Shown: positions 1-7,407 of the stretch, piece after piece | Layout of the letters: the number at the start of each line of letters is the position of its first letter | Numbering within the stretch: position 1 is the stretch's first letter | NCBI GenBank assembly: GCA_027452245.1 | Contig: DAIDGW010000217.1 | Span: forward strand, 62,001 to 126,000 | DNA from: Acidobacteriaceae bacterium | GTDB taxonomy: Bacteria > Acidobacteriota > Terriglobia > Terriglobales > Acidobacteriaceae | Reading direction: 5' to 3' | Length of the DNA: 64,000 bases | The notes under the pieces: generated by a model | Seen by the model: the letters and a program-made list of their open reading frames with translations, nothing else | Told to the model about the DNA's origin: nothing | Databases searched by the model: none | Translations under genes and position numbers: made by a program

Positions 1-2
1 CC

Positions 3-1118
3 TTCGGCAATGTCACTCCCACAGTACCCGCGACGTGCACGATCGCGGATCCAGTCGCGGCTTACCAGAATGCGAAAGTTCCCAGCGTGAATGGGAAGCC
101 GTATACCTCCCCGCTCTACGGAAACTTCGGAGCGATCCAGCAACTTAAACGACTTCATCCCAGATTGAAAGTACTTATTTCCCTGGGGGGACAGGCGGGC
201 AACGTCGCCGGATTTGTGTCGTCGGCAGCTACTCCGAAGGGCCGCGCCACACTCGCCTCTTCCTGTATCGATATGTTCGTGAAAGGTAATATCGCTCCAG
301 GGATCATCGCCCCCGGGCTGTTTGATGGTTTCAACCTCGATTGGGAATTTCCCGGTCCGGCCGACAAGCAGAACTTTACGGCGCTACTGGCGGAGTTCCG
401 CCGGGAACTCGATTCTTTAGGGAAGACGACTGGAAAGAAATACGTGTTGACGTTCGATTCTCCGGCAAATCCCCGGCAATACGTCAACATCGACTTGAAA
501 GCCGCCGCCGCACAGGTGGACTTCCTGACGATTGATGGCTATGACTATGCAGCACCATCAGAGAATCAGACGAACGAGGCATCGTCGTTATATGACACCC
601 TTGCGGATCCCCTGTATGCCGAAGGCCGTTACATTGATGCAACGGTGAAAGCCTATCTCCATGCCGGTGTTCCTCCGGCGAAGTATACGATGGGGCTCCC
701 GCTTTATGCAGTCGGATGGAGCGGTGTTTCCAAGGCAAATCACGGCTTGTATCAGAAGGCCTCCGCGCCATCGGCGGTGCCGCTGGCTAACGGTTCTGGT
801 TTGTGTCCGAACTGGGACAAAGCGACGGCTTTGCCGGGCTGTGACACGGTTCTGACCCCCGGATTCGCGACGTATTCCACTGTCGAGAACCTGATGACGA
901 AGCCGGGATATACCGTCTGGTACGACTCGGCGCGAGTTGGCGCGACCCTCTATGACGCGTCCAGCGGAACGTTTTACACATATGACAATCCGGCCGCGGT
1001 TGCCGTGAAGACGGCATACATTAAGAAACATAAGCTCGGCGGTGCGTATGTCTGGGCGCTGAATTGTGACGATCAGAAGGCATCGCTGACCAAAGCGATT
1101 GCGGCGGGCCTCAGATGA
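3..1118 (+). CDS. GH18 chitinase-like protein, N-terminus outside window
   Basis: Catalytic part of a secreted family 18 glycoside hydrolase, a family that cleaves beta-1,4-linked N-acetylglucosamine chains by substrate-assisted catalysis. The frame is open to the left edge, so the true start and any signal peptide lie outside; 371 residues are visible. A GTG at 87 also opens the frame, but codons before it (TCTIADPVAAYQ) match the same stretch in the paralogue at 4850-6181, so it is internal. The GH18 signature DGFNLDWEF (324-350) keeps the catalytic Glu, while the first inner Asp is Asn. GYDYA (537-551) and the C-terminal GGAYVWALN correspond to the usual substrate-binding Tyr-Asp and Trp motifs. 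It is the first of three GH18 genes in 6 kb. Reduced activity or binding-only function is possible because of the Asn. Confidence 0.9.
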   Translation, partial: FGNVTPTVPATCTIADPVAAYQNAKVPSVNGKPYTSPLYGNFGAIQQLKRLHPRLKVLISLGGQAGNVAGFVSSAATPKGRATLASSCIDMFVKGNIAPGIIAPGLFDGFNLDWEFPGPADKQNFTALLAEFRRELDSLGKTTGKKYVLTFDSPANPRQYVNIDLKAAAAQVDFLTIDGYDYAAPSENQTNEASSLYDTLADPLYAEGRYIDATVKAYLHAGVPPAKYTMGLPLYAVGWSGVSKANHGLYQKASAPSAVPLANGSGLCPNWDKATALPGCDTVLTPGFATYSTVENLMTKPGYTVWYDSARVGATLYDASSGTFYTYDNPAAVAVKTAYIKKHKLGGAYVWALNCDDQKASLTKAIAAGLR

Positions 1119-1391
1119 TTGGAACTTAACCTTCCTAAGATCACTCGTTGGACCGCCCGCCAAAGAAGTTAGGCGGCGGCATCACTCCCCACCCTGCAAT
1201 TTCGGCTTTTGTAACAAGATCGTGCACGGCCCCGCGTTTTCCCATCTGTGGAAAGGTCCCGTTCGATTTCTCGGACGCCCCACGCTTTCTAGTGGTTAGG
1301 AGTGTGCGCACGGATCGTCTGTCCGGATCACGCAACAAGAAAAAATTTATTGACCCGCAGGGTAGAAGACAAGTACCCTTGCGCTCCATAT

Positions 1392-1403
1392 TGCTATAGA
1401 GCA
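1392..1403. promoter_or_regulatory. Proposed GntR operator, copy 1
   Basis: TGCTATAGAGCA is a near-perfect inverted repeat (TGCT..AGCA arms) matching five other sites in the chitin locus. It lies upstream of the chitinase at 1584. Assignment to the GntR protein at 6332-7054 is inferred from proximity and from the symmetry typical of that family's operators. Confidence 0.6.
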
Positions 1404-1477
1404 GTGTTGTAAGACGATTCATTAAGGCTTCGCGGGTATTGGGGTAGCGCGAGAGTTGTGCCGAATAAATCTTAAAG

Positions 1478-1489
1478 TGCTATATACAA
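1478..1489. promoter_or_regulatory. Proposed GntR operator, copy 2 (degenerate right arm)
   Basis: TGCTATATACAA matches the left half and centre of the palindrome TGCTATATAGCA and is weaker in the right arm. It contains a possible -10 (TATATA, 1481-1486), so a bound regulator would block RNA polymerase. It lies 95 bases before the chitinase start at 1584. Confidence 0.5.
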
Positions 1490-1583
1490 CACGCTAATGC
1501 CGCTGGGCGAGGGCAGGAATTGCGGCTAGGCCCTCCCCCATCCACCCTTTACGGACGACCGTCCCCAAACTAAGGAGCTGCAA

Positions 1584-4500
1584 ATGACACAAAGGAGCAT
1601 CCCTATAAGTCCATTTTGTAGACGTATGGTTACTTTGCTGGCGATTTTACTGCTGGCACCGATCGCGCTTTTGGCCCAAACGTTAAGCCTGAGCCCAACG
1701 AGCTACAACTTTGGAAGCACCCCCGTAGGTACAGGTACGGCGTGGGAAACATTCACTCTCTCCAACAGCAGCAGTTCTTCGGTCAGCATCAGCAATGTGA
1801 CAGTGAGCGGTCCATTCGTGCTGTCCAGCAATTGCGGATCTGCGGTGGCCGCTAATGCCTCCTGTCCCATCTACGTTTACTTCTATCCCACAGCATCGGG
1901 TCCGGCGAGTGGAACTCTGACGGTAACGGATGGGGCCAGCAATAGCCCGCAAGCCGCGGCCCTCAGCGGAACGGGCGGAAGCGGCGGCGGCAGTTGCACG
2001 ACATCGCCCAGCGTCCCGACGGGACTGGCGGCTTCGGGAACGACCAGTTCGAGCACGAATTTGAGTTGGACGGCCGACACTCCTCCAGCGAACTGTACGA
2101 TCAGCAACTACACGGTGCTTGAGAACGGTAGCTCGGTCGGCACGACAAGCGGCACATCCTTTAGCGTCAGCGGCCTTTCGGCTTCGACCGCTTACACCTT
2201 CACGGTGGAAGCGACGGATAGTAACGGCACATCCGGCGCAAGTTCGCCCGTGAACGTCACAACGCTGGCGAATAATTGCACGACGGTTCCCGGCGCCCCG
2301 ACGGGACTGGCGGCTTCCGGCACGACCAGTTCCGGGACAAACCTGAACTGGACGGCGGATACGGCCCCGGCGAACTGCACAATCAGCAGTTACACCATTC
2401 TGCAGAACGGAACATCGATCGGCAGCGCGAGCGGTACCTCATTTACCGTGAGCGGTCTTTCGGCTTCGACTTCTTACAGCTTTGCGGTGGAAGCGACCGA
2501 TGCGGCTGGCACGTCAAGCGCCAGCACCGTGGTAAATGTGACGACACTGTCAGGCGGAGGCGGCTCGTGCGCCACGGCGTGGAGTTCGACTCAGGTCTAC
2601 ACACAAGGAATGACCGCGAGTGTGGCTGGAGAGAACTACGTCGCCAATTACTGGACGCAGAACCAGAATCCGTCAAGCAACAACGGCGGAGCTGGGAGCG
2701 GCGCGCCTTGGACTGCAACCGGCCCATGTTCCAGCTGTTCCACAGCGCCACCGACTCCGACAGGATTAGCAGCATCGGGAACGACAAGCTCGGGCACAAA
2801 TCTGAGCTGGTCGGCAGTAACGCCACCGGCGGGATGCAGCGTCAGCTACAAGGTGCTGCAGAATGGAACGCAGATCGCGGCACCGACCACAACGTCTGAT
2901 GCGGTGACGGGACTGAATCCATCAACAAATTACAGTTTTAGCGTGGAGGCGACGGATTCGGCCGGAACCTCGGCGGCAAGTTCGGCGGTGAATGTAACCA
3001 CGCTGGCGAGTTCGTGCACAACCAAGCCGAGTACTCCCACCGGATTTGCGGCATCGGGCACGACCGATTCCAGTACAAACCTGAGTTGGAACGCAGTCAG
3101 TCCTCCGAGCGGATGCACCATCAGCTACACGATCACTGGAGGGCCGACGAACCTGACTACCAGCAATACGACTGATACTGAGGGGGGACTGTCTCCTTCG
3201 ACGAACTACACGTTTTCGCTGACGGCGACCGACTATGCCGGTTCCTCGTCTGCGACCACGGTGAGTGTCACGACTTCGGCTCTCAGCAATCTGATGATGG
3301 CTGGGTGGTTCGAAGAGTGGGGAACGTACTACGCCAATTCGAACGTAGCGGACCTGCAGAACAACGGAGTAGCGGGTGTCCTTACGCATCTTATCTACGC
3401 CTTTGCCAAACCGGCCGCGAACGGCAGCAACGTGAGTTGTGCGCTCGCCGATTCATATGCCGACTACCAGAAGAACGTTCCGCAGGTGCCCGGAGCGACT
3501 CCGGCTACGGCACCGCTGCAAGGCAACTTCGGGGCGCTGGTGCAATTGAAACAGCTCCATCCCAACTTGAAAGTGCTGATCTCCATTGGGGGATGGAATC
3601 CTCCAACTTACAACCAGCTGTTTGATCTCGCAGCCAGCACGCAGGCGGAACGTCAGGCTTTCGTCAGTTCCTGCGTGAATATGTTTATCCAGGGCAATAT
3701 CGCCTCGGGTGTCTCCACCGGTACTCTCTTCGATGGATTCGATATCGATTGGGAGTTCCCGAACGCAAACGATACGGCCAACTTCACCGCGTTGATGACC
3801 GAGTTCCGCAACGAACTGACGACGTTGACGCAAACGACCGGCAGGAACTATCTGGTGCTTGCAGATTTGGCTGCCGGGCCGTCCACGCCGGGCGCTGCTC
3901 AGGATTCGGGCAATGATGGCGGTTACGACACGATCGACATCGCCGGCCTGAACGCAGTGTTGGACTACATGAACGTGGATGGCTATAACTACGCCGGAGA
4001 CTGGTCCAATGCCACCAACGACGCGTCTCCGCTGTACGACGAAGCTGGCAGTCCGTTGTACGGAAAGGGCGACACAATCGACTCGACCGTTCAGTACTAT
4101 CTCGGGCATGGCGCAACCCCGGCCAAGTACACCATGGGCTTCCCGCTCTATGGTGTGGGTTGGACTGGCGGGCTCACCTCAATGAATAGCGGCATGTACC
4201 AGAACGCAACCGGAACTACGGATCCCACCGGAGCACAAACTCCGAATGGCACCACCGCGGTTCCAAATGCCAATGGGGTAGGGAACTGTCCCACCGGCAA
4301 TAACCAGGGTGGTCCAGCAGCAGGCTGCGATTTCCTTCTGACCGATGGCATGGCGACGTACGGGACGATCGTGAACCTGCTCAACAACGGGTTCACGCCG
4401 AGCTATGACTCCACACGTTGTGCGACCCGTATGTTTAGCGCAACGAGCGACGCTGCGTATAGCTATGACGATTCCAACTCGGTGCAGTGCAAAGTGAATT

Positions 4501-4604
4501 ACATCAAAGAGTACGGACTGGGTGGAGGCTACGTTTGGGCCTTGAAGGATGACGACCCGAGCGGAGACCTGACTAAAGCTCTGGCTACGGATCTCAATCC
4601 TTAG
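1584..4604 (+). CDS. Modular secreted GH18 chitinase with FnIII and CBM5/12-like domains
   Basis: Secreted chitinase of 1006 residues. Order: signal peptide (about 1-31, ending LLAQ), an HYDIN/choice-of-anchor type Ig-like domain (about 33-131), two FnIII domains (about 142-323), a chitin-binding module of CBM5/12 type (about 328-382, with AWSSTQVYTQG and NYWTQNQNP), two more FnIII domains (about 389-568), then the GH18 domain (about 572-1006). The active-site motif is D717-G-F-D720-I-D722-W-E724, so all acidic residues of DxxDxDxE are present. The later Tyr-Asp motif reads DGYNY, with Asn for Asp. The C-terminal Trp motif GGGYVWALK is kept. The ATG at 1584 follows an AAGGAG site. FnIII units share long repeated DNA stretches, suggesting internal duplication. 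Two GntR-type operators lie upstream and a strong terminator follows. Confidence 0.95.
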   Translation: MTQRSIPISPFCRRMVTLLAILLLAPIALLAQTLSLSPTSYNFGSTPVGTGTAWETFTLSNSSSSSVSISNVTVSGPFVLSSNCGSAVAANASCPIYVYFYPTASGPASGTLTVTDGASNSPQAAALSGTGGSGGGSCTTSPSVPTGLAASGTTSSSTNLSWTADTPPANCTISNYTVLENGSSVGTTSGTSFSVSGLSASTAYTFTVEATDSNGTSGASSPVNVTTLANNCTTVPGAPTGLAASGTTSSGTNLNWTADTAPANCTISSYTILQNGTSIGSASGTSFTVSGLSASTSYSFAVEATDAAGTSSASTVVNVTTLSGGGGSCATAWSSTQVYTQGMTASVAGENYVANYWTQNQNPSSNNGGAGSGAPWTATGPCSSCSTAPPTPTGLAASGTTSSGTNLSWSAVTPPAGCSVSYKVLQNGTQIAAPTTTSDAVTGLNPSTNYSFSVEATDSAGTSAASSAVNVTTLASSCTTKPSTPTGFAASGTTDSSTNLSWNAVSPPSGCTISYTITGGPTNLTTSNTTDTEGGLSPSTNYTFSLTATDYAGSSSATTVSVTTSALSNLMMAGWFEEWGTYYANSNVADLQNNGVAGVLTHLIYAFAKPAANGSNVSCALADSYADYQKNVPQVPGATPATAPLQGNFGALVQLKQLHPNLKVLISIGGWNPPTYNQLFDLAASTQAERQAFVSSCVNMFIQGNIASGVSTGTLFDGFDIDWEFPNANDTANFTALMTEFRNELTTLTQTTGRNYLVLADLAAGPSTPGAAQDSGNDGGYDTIDIAGLNAVLDYMNVDGYNYAGDWSNATNDASPLYDEAGSPLYGKGDTIDSTVQYYLGHGATPAKYTMGFPLYGVGWTGGLTSMNSGMYQNATGTTDPTGAQTPNGTTAVPNANGVGNCPTGNNQGGPAAGCDFLLTDGMATYGTIVNLLNNGFTPSYDSTRCATRMFSATSDAAYSYDDSNSVQCKVNYIKEYGLGGGYVWALKDDDPSGDLTKALATDLNP

Positions 4605-4628
4605 AGACCGGCGCCAGCAATAAACAGG

Positions 4629-4665
4629 AGGCAGGCTGATGGTCATATCTTCAGCCTGCCTTTTT
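4629..4665. terminator. Bidirectional intrinsic terminator between convergent chitinase genes
   Basis: Perfect 11-bp stem (AGGCAGGCTGA, 4629-4639, pairing with TCAGCCTGCCT, 4651-4661) around an 11-base loop, followed by TTTT. It lies 24 bases after the modular chitinase stop and serves the plus strand well. The minus-strand gene ending at 4850 could use it less efficiently. Confidence 0.85.
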
Positions 4666-4849
4666 AAGTTTGCAGGACTACAACTTTCGATAGGAGCGTC
4701 CACACGACTCGCGGCCAAGCTTCGGTTGCGAGTGGAACGTATCTGAAAATGAGGCGGTGCCTAGGCCGGACGTCTTACGAGTTTCAAAATAAACGGCAGG
4801 CCGCACGTTTCCGTCCGTCCCGCCGAATAATCCAACGATGGCGCAGACT

Positions 4850-6181
4850 TCAGTGAGCGGTTCCAAGCACTTTTGCCATGCTTTTCACCATAGTTCCATT
4901 GGCATCATCGTCTTTCAGAGCCCAGACATAGGCTCCGCCGAGACCGCCTGGAACCTTGGTTTCGATGTAGAGCATTTTCAGATATGCCGTTGTGGGATTG
5001 TCGTAGGTGTAGAACGTTTCAGCAGCAGGATCGTACAGGGAAACGGCAATTCTTCTGGAATCGAAAGAATTGCTGTACCCGTTGGCGATGAGGTTCGCAA
5101 GCGTGTAGTAAGTCGCCAGCCCTGGCGTCAACAAGACGTCGCAGCCGGGGGTATTGCCGCTCAGGTCAGTACACAATCCGGTGCCGTTGGCGAGAGGAAC
5201 CAGAGACGGGCCAGTGGCGCTTTGATATAAGCCACGGTCGATGTTGGGAACACCGGCCCAGCCGGCGCCGTACAAGGGCAATCCCATGGTGTACTTGTGC
5301 GGCGGAACGCCCGCTTTGAGGTAGGCATTGACAGTGTCGTCGATGTCCAGCTTCTGTCCATACAGCGGATCCTGCCTGGAATCGAACAGCGGTGAGGCGT
5401 CGTTGGTTTGCAAAACCCAGGAACCCGAGTAGTTGTAGCCATCGACGGTGATGAAATCAACCTGCGCGGCAGCCTTTGGCAGATCGATATTTACATAGTT
5501 CTGCGCGCCCGCCGGACCGTCGAATGACATCACATAAGCCTTCCCGGTAATTTTCGTCAATGCGTTCAGTTGGTTGCGGAATTCCGTCAGCAACGCGGTG
5601 AAGTTCTGGGTGTCGCTGGCGGTGGGAAACTCCCAATCGATGTTGAAGCCATCAAACAAGCCGGGAGCGGAGATGCCGGTGGCGACATTGCCCTTCACAA
5701 ACATGTCGATGCAGGAAGCTGCCAGTTGCTGGCGCCCGGAAGGTGTGCTGGCAGCGACCACGAAAGCGGCAGTATTCGCAGCGGATGCTCCGCCAATCGA
5801 CATCAGGACTTTCAGCTTGGGATGGAGATGCTTGAGCTGCTGGATGGCGGCGAAATTTCCGTACATCGGTCCGGGATAAGCAGCCCCGGTCACGCTCGGA
5901 AGGTAGGGGTCCTGGTAGTCGGCCCACGAGTCTGCGATCGAACAGGCCGGCGAGGGAGTTGTGGTCACATTGGCGAAAGCGTACATCAAGTGGGTGAGCC
6001 TGCCGGCGACGCCATTCTGCTGCAGGTTCGCGATGTTGTAGCCGGCGTAGTAGATGCTCCACTCTTCGAAATATCCTCCCAGAATCTTCTCTTGCGCGAA
6101 TGATGGCACCACGAAGGCGATCATCGTCAAGCAGGTAAGGAGGAGGATACGGCGGGGACGAACGGCAAAACGAGCTGTCAT
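4850..6181 (-). CDS. Secreted GH18 chitinase-like protein
   Basis: Single-domain GH18 protein of 443 residues with a signal peptide (about 1-29, ending PSFAQ). The signature reads D177-G-F-N180-I-D182-W-E184: the proton-donor Glu and the adjacent Asp are kept, but the first inner Asp is Asn, as in the protein at 3-1118. The Tyr-Asp motif also has Asn (DGYNYSG). The C-terminal GGAYVWALKDDD is kept. The ATG follows a good site (GGAGG, 7-base spacing). The promoter region has a TTGCTA/TATACT pair with a proposed GntR operator inside the spacer and a second copy 43 bases further upstream. It is convergent with the modular chitinase. Chitin or chito-oligosaccharide processing is likely; with two altered acidic positions it could have low turnover or act in binding. 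Confidence 0.93.
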   Translation of the reverse strand: MTARFAVRPRRILLLTCLTMIAFVVPSFAQEKILGGYFEEWSIYYAGYNIANLQQNGVAGRLTHLMYAFANVTTTPSPACSIADSWADYQDPYLPSVTGAAYPGPMYGNFAAIQQLKHLHPKLKVLMSIGGASAANTAAFVVAASTPSGRQQLAASCIDMFVKGNVATGISAPGLFDGFNIDWEFPTASDTQNFTALLTEFRNQLNALTKITGKAYVMSFDGPAGAQNYVNIDLPKAAAQVDFITVDGYNYSGSWVLQTNDASPLFDSRQDPLYGQKLDIDDTVNAYLKAGVPPHKYTMGLPLYGAGWAGVPNIDRGLYQSATGPSLVPLANGTGLCTDLSGNTPGCDVLLTPGLATYYTLANLIANGYSNSFDSRRIAVSLYDPAAETFYTYDNPTTAYLKMLYIETKVPGGLGGAYVWALKDDDANGTMVKSMAKVLGTAH

Positions 6182-6218
6182 GCAAAACCTCCAAGCCGCA
6201 AGAAATACAAGCGGGCGG

Positions 6219-6247
6219 AGTATAGTTCTCTATAGCAGAATTAGCAA
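6219..6247 (-). promoter_or_regulatory. Sigma70-like promoter of the GH18 gene at 4850-6181
   Basis: Read on the minus strand, TTGCTA (-35, 6242-6247) and TATACT (-10, 6219-6224) are separated by exactly 17 bases. A copy of the GntR-type palindrome sits inside the spacer. The start codon lies 38 bases downstream of the -10. Confidence 0.55.
6226..6237. promoter_or_regulatory. Proposed GntR operator, copy 3
   Basis: On the minus strand it reads TGCTATAGAGAA, matching the family consensus except in the last two positions before the final A. It occupies the spacer of the promoter of the chitinase at 4850-6181, a placement expected for a repressor. Confidence 0.55.
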
Positions 6248-6279
6248 TAGGCTTGTAAAATATGAGAGAATGCGCAATT

Positions 6280-6291
6280 CGCTCTATAGCA
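6280..6291. promoter_or_regulatory. Proposed GntR operator, copy 4
   Basis: On the minus strand it reads TGCTATAGAGCG, one base from the copy at 1392-1403. It lies 43 bases upstream of copy 3, between the GntR gene's 3' end and the chitinase promoter. The spacing could allow cooperative binding. Confidence 0.55.
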
Positions 6292-6331
6292 GTTATAAGC
6301 CGCGATTTTGAGGCCAACGGAAGGAAATATC

Positions 6332-7054
6332 TCAGCGGAACCGGCGAATAAAGAGGGTGTGCCGTTCGGAACGATAGAAGCCCACCACGTAGATAGTGGC
6401 TTCCCCTTTTGACGAGTAGATCACTTGCCGAATTCGCAATACAGGAGATCCGTTGTGGACTCGCAGCAACTCCGCGAGACTGGATTCGGCCGCCGTAGCA
6501 TCGACTTCTTCATCCGAATAGGCGAGCTGAATTCCATAGGCATCCTCGAGGAGAGAAAATAGCGAGACTCTGCCCAAAGGCGCTTTCAGCAGGCTGGCAA
6601 ATTGTGCAGCAGGGAGATAGCAGGTTTCGAGAGCAAATGGGGCATCTCCGGTTTCGCGCAGGCGTTCGAGTTTTACCAGCGCGCTGGTTGCCGGTAAACC
6701 CAGGCGCGCTGCCACCTCGCCCTCCTGTTCGATGATTCGGGCCACCAGGACCCGAGAACGAGGAGCCAGCCCGCGGCTCGACATCTGCTCGGTGTAGCTC
6801 ATCAGCTTGTTGAAATGGATCTTGGGCGCGGCTACAAACGTTCCCGCTCCCCGTCTTCGCTCGACGACGCCTTCGTGTTCCAGACCAGCTAACGCATGGC
6901 GGGCTGTCATGAGACTCACCTTGTGGGTGCGGGCCAGCTCGCGCTCGGAAGGCACGAGATCGCCAGGCTTTAATTCCGCAGATTCGATCCTCTGGCGGAC
7001 GGCGCTCTGGATTTTCTTGTAGGCCGGAGTGCCATTTTGGGAATTCTTGGGCAT
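6332..7054 (-). CDS. GntR-family transcriptional regulator with UTRA domain (HutC subfamily)
   Basis: DNA-binding regulator of 240 residues. The N-terminal winged helix (about 10-75) shows the GntR pattern PGDLVPSERELA, then VSLMTARHALAGLE and a wing RRGAGTFVA. The rest (about 95-240) matches the UTRA effector-binding fold, with the usual LERLRETGDAPFALET and a C-terminal SERHTLFIRRFR. Members such as NagR/DasR sense phosphorylated amino sugars and control chitin or GlcNAc genes; that effector is an inference here. The gene sits between two groups of chitin genes, and a copy of the proposed operator lies 28 bases before its own start, suggesting autoregulation. No clear ribosome binding site precedes the ATG, so the start is moderately sure. 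Confidence 0.93.
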   Translation of the reverse strand: MPKNSQNGTPAYKKIQSAVRQRIESAELKPGDLVPSERELARTHKVSLMTARHALAGLEHEGVVERRRGAGTFVAAPKIHFNKLMSYTEQMSSRGLAPRSRVLVARIIEQEGEVAARLGLPATSALVKLERLRETGDAPFALETCYLPAAQFASLLKAPLGRVSLFSLLEDAYGIQLAYSDEEVDATAAESSLAELLRVHNGSPVLRIRQVIYSSKGEATIYVVGFYRSERHTLFIRRFR

Positions 7055-7081
7055 GAAATCGGGTGTAGAAGCCTTTCCATA

Positions 7082-7093
7082 TGCTATATAGCT
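7082..7093. promoter_or_regulatory. Proposed GntR operator, copy 5 (autoregulatory)
   Basis: TGCTATATAGCT differs from a perfect palindrome only in the last base. It lies 28 bases upstream of the GntR start at 7054, where a bound protein would cover the likely start point of its own gene. Confidence 0.6.
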
Positions 7094-7303
7094 GAAATTC
7101 GGCCCATAGGAAAGCCAAAAGCGTCAGGCAAGGATCAAATTTGCACAGCAGTAATCAAGACAGGCGGGTTATGGAGGGGATATTCGGTTGTAACCCCAAC
7201 ATTATCGGTTTTAGCCTCCTAACCCTACCCCCGGGGCTGGCATGAATTTGGGGACAAACGAGCAGTAAAGTGTACGAAAGGGAGCCGGACATGCATTTTC
7301 TTC

Positions 7304-7331
7304 TTGACCATGATCATCGAAATGCTATATA
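7304..7331 (+). promoter_or_regulatory. Promoter of the chitin-locus TonB receptor
   Basis: TTGACC (7304-7309) and TATATA (7326-7331) are spaced by 16 bases. The -10 lies wholly inside the perfect palindrome at 7322-7335, so regulator binding and polymerase binding should exclude each other. Confidence 0.55.
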
Positions 7332-7335
7332 GCAT
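7322..7335. promoter_or_regulatory. Proposed GntR operator, copy 6 (perfect 14-bp palindrome)
   Basis: ATGCTATATAGCAT is perfectly symmetric and is the strongest of six related sites between 1392 and 7335. It overlaps the -10 of the TonB receptor promoter. Confidence 0.7.
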
Positions 7336-7407
7336 ACTGCGTTCGTGCTAGCGCGTTTCCACTAGCAATCTCCTTGCCAGCCGGGACGCACTTCAGGAGG
7401 CTGTGTG

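Larger units (their letters stand above)
1119..1583. other. Intergenic promoter region before the modular chitinase
   Basis: This 465-bp gap holds no convincing gene; short frames on both strands lack family-like sequence. It carries two copies of the proposed GntR operator (1392-1403 and 1478-1489) about 190 and 100 bases before the chitinase start. A TTGACC hexamer lies at 1350-1355, but no well-spaced -10 follows it. An AAGGAG-type ribosome binding site is seen at 1571-1576 before the ATG at 1584. Confidence 0.6.
7055..7404. other. Divergent regulatory region between the GntR gene and the TonB receptor
   Basis: This gap contains operator copies 5 and 6 at its two ends and a plus-strand promoter at 7304-7331. 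The middle (about 7100-7290) holds no gene and no further motif that I recognise. The palindrome-containing ends and the divergent layout suggest that one regulator controls both directions. Confidence 0.6.

Noticed and set aside
3453-4109. Minus-strand frame of 218 codons inside the chitinase
   Set aside because: Shadow of the GH18 domain; composition and lack of motif argue against a gene.
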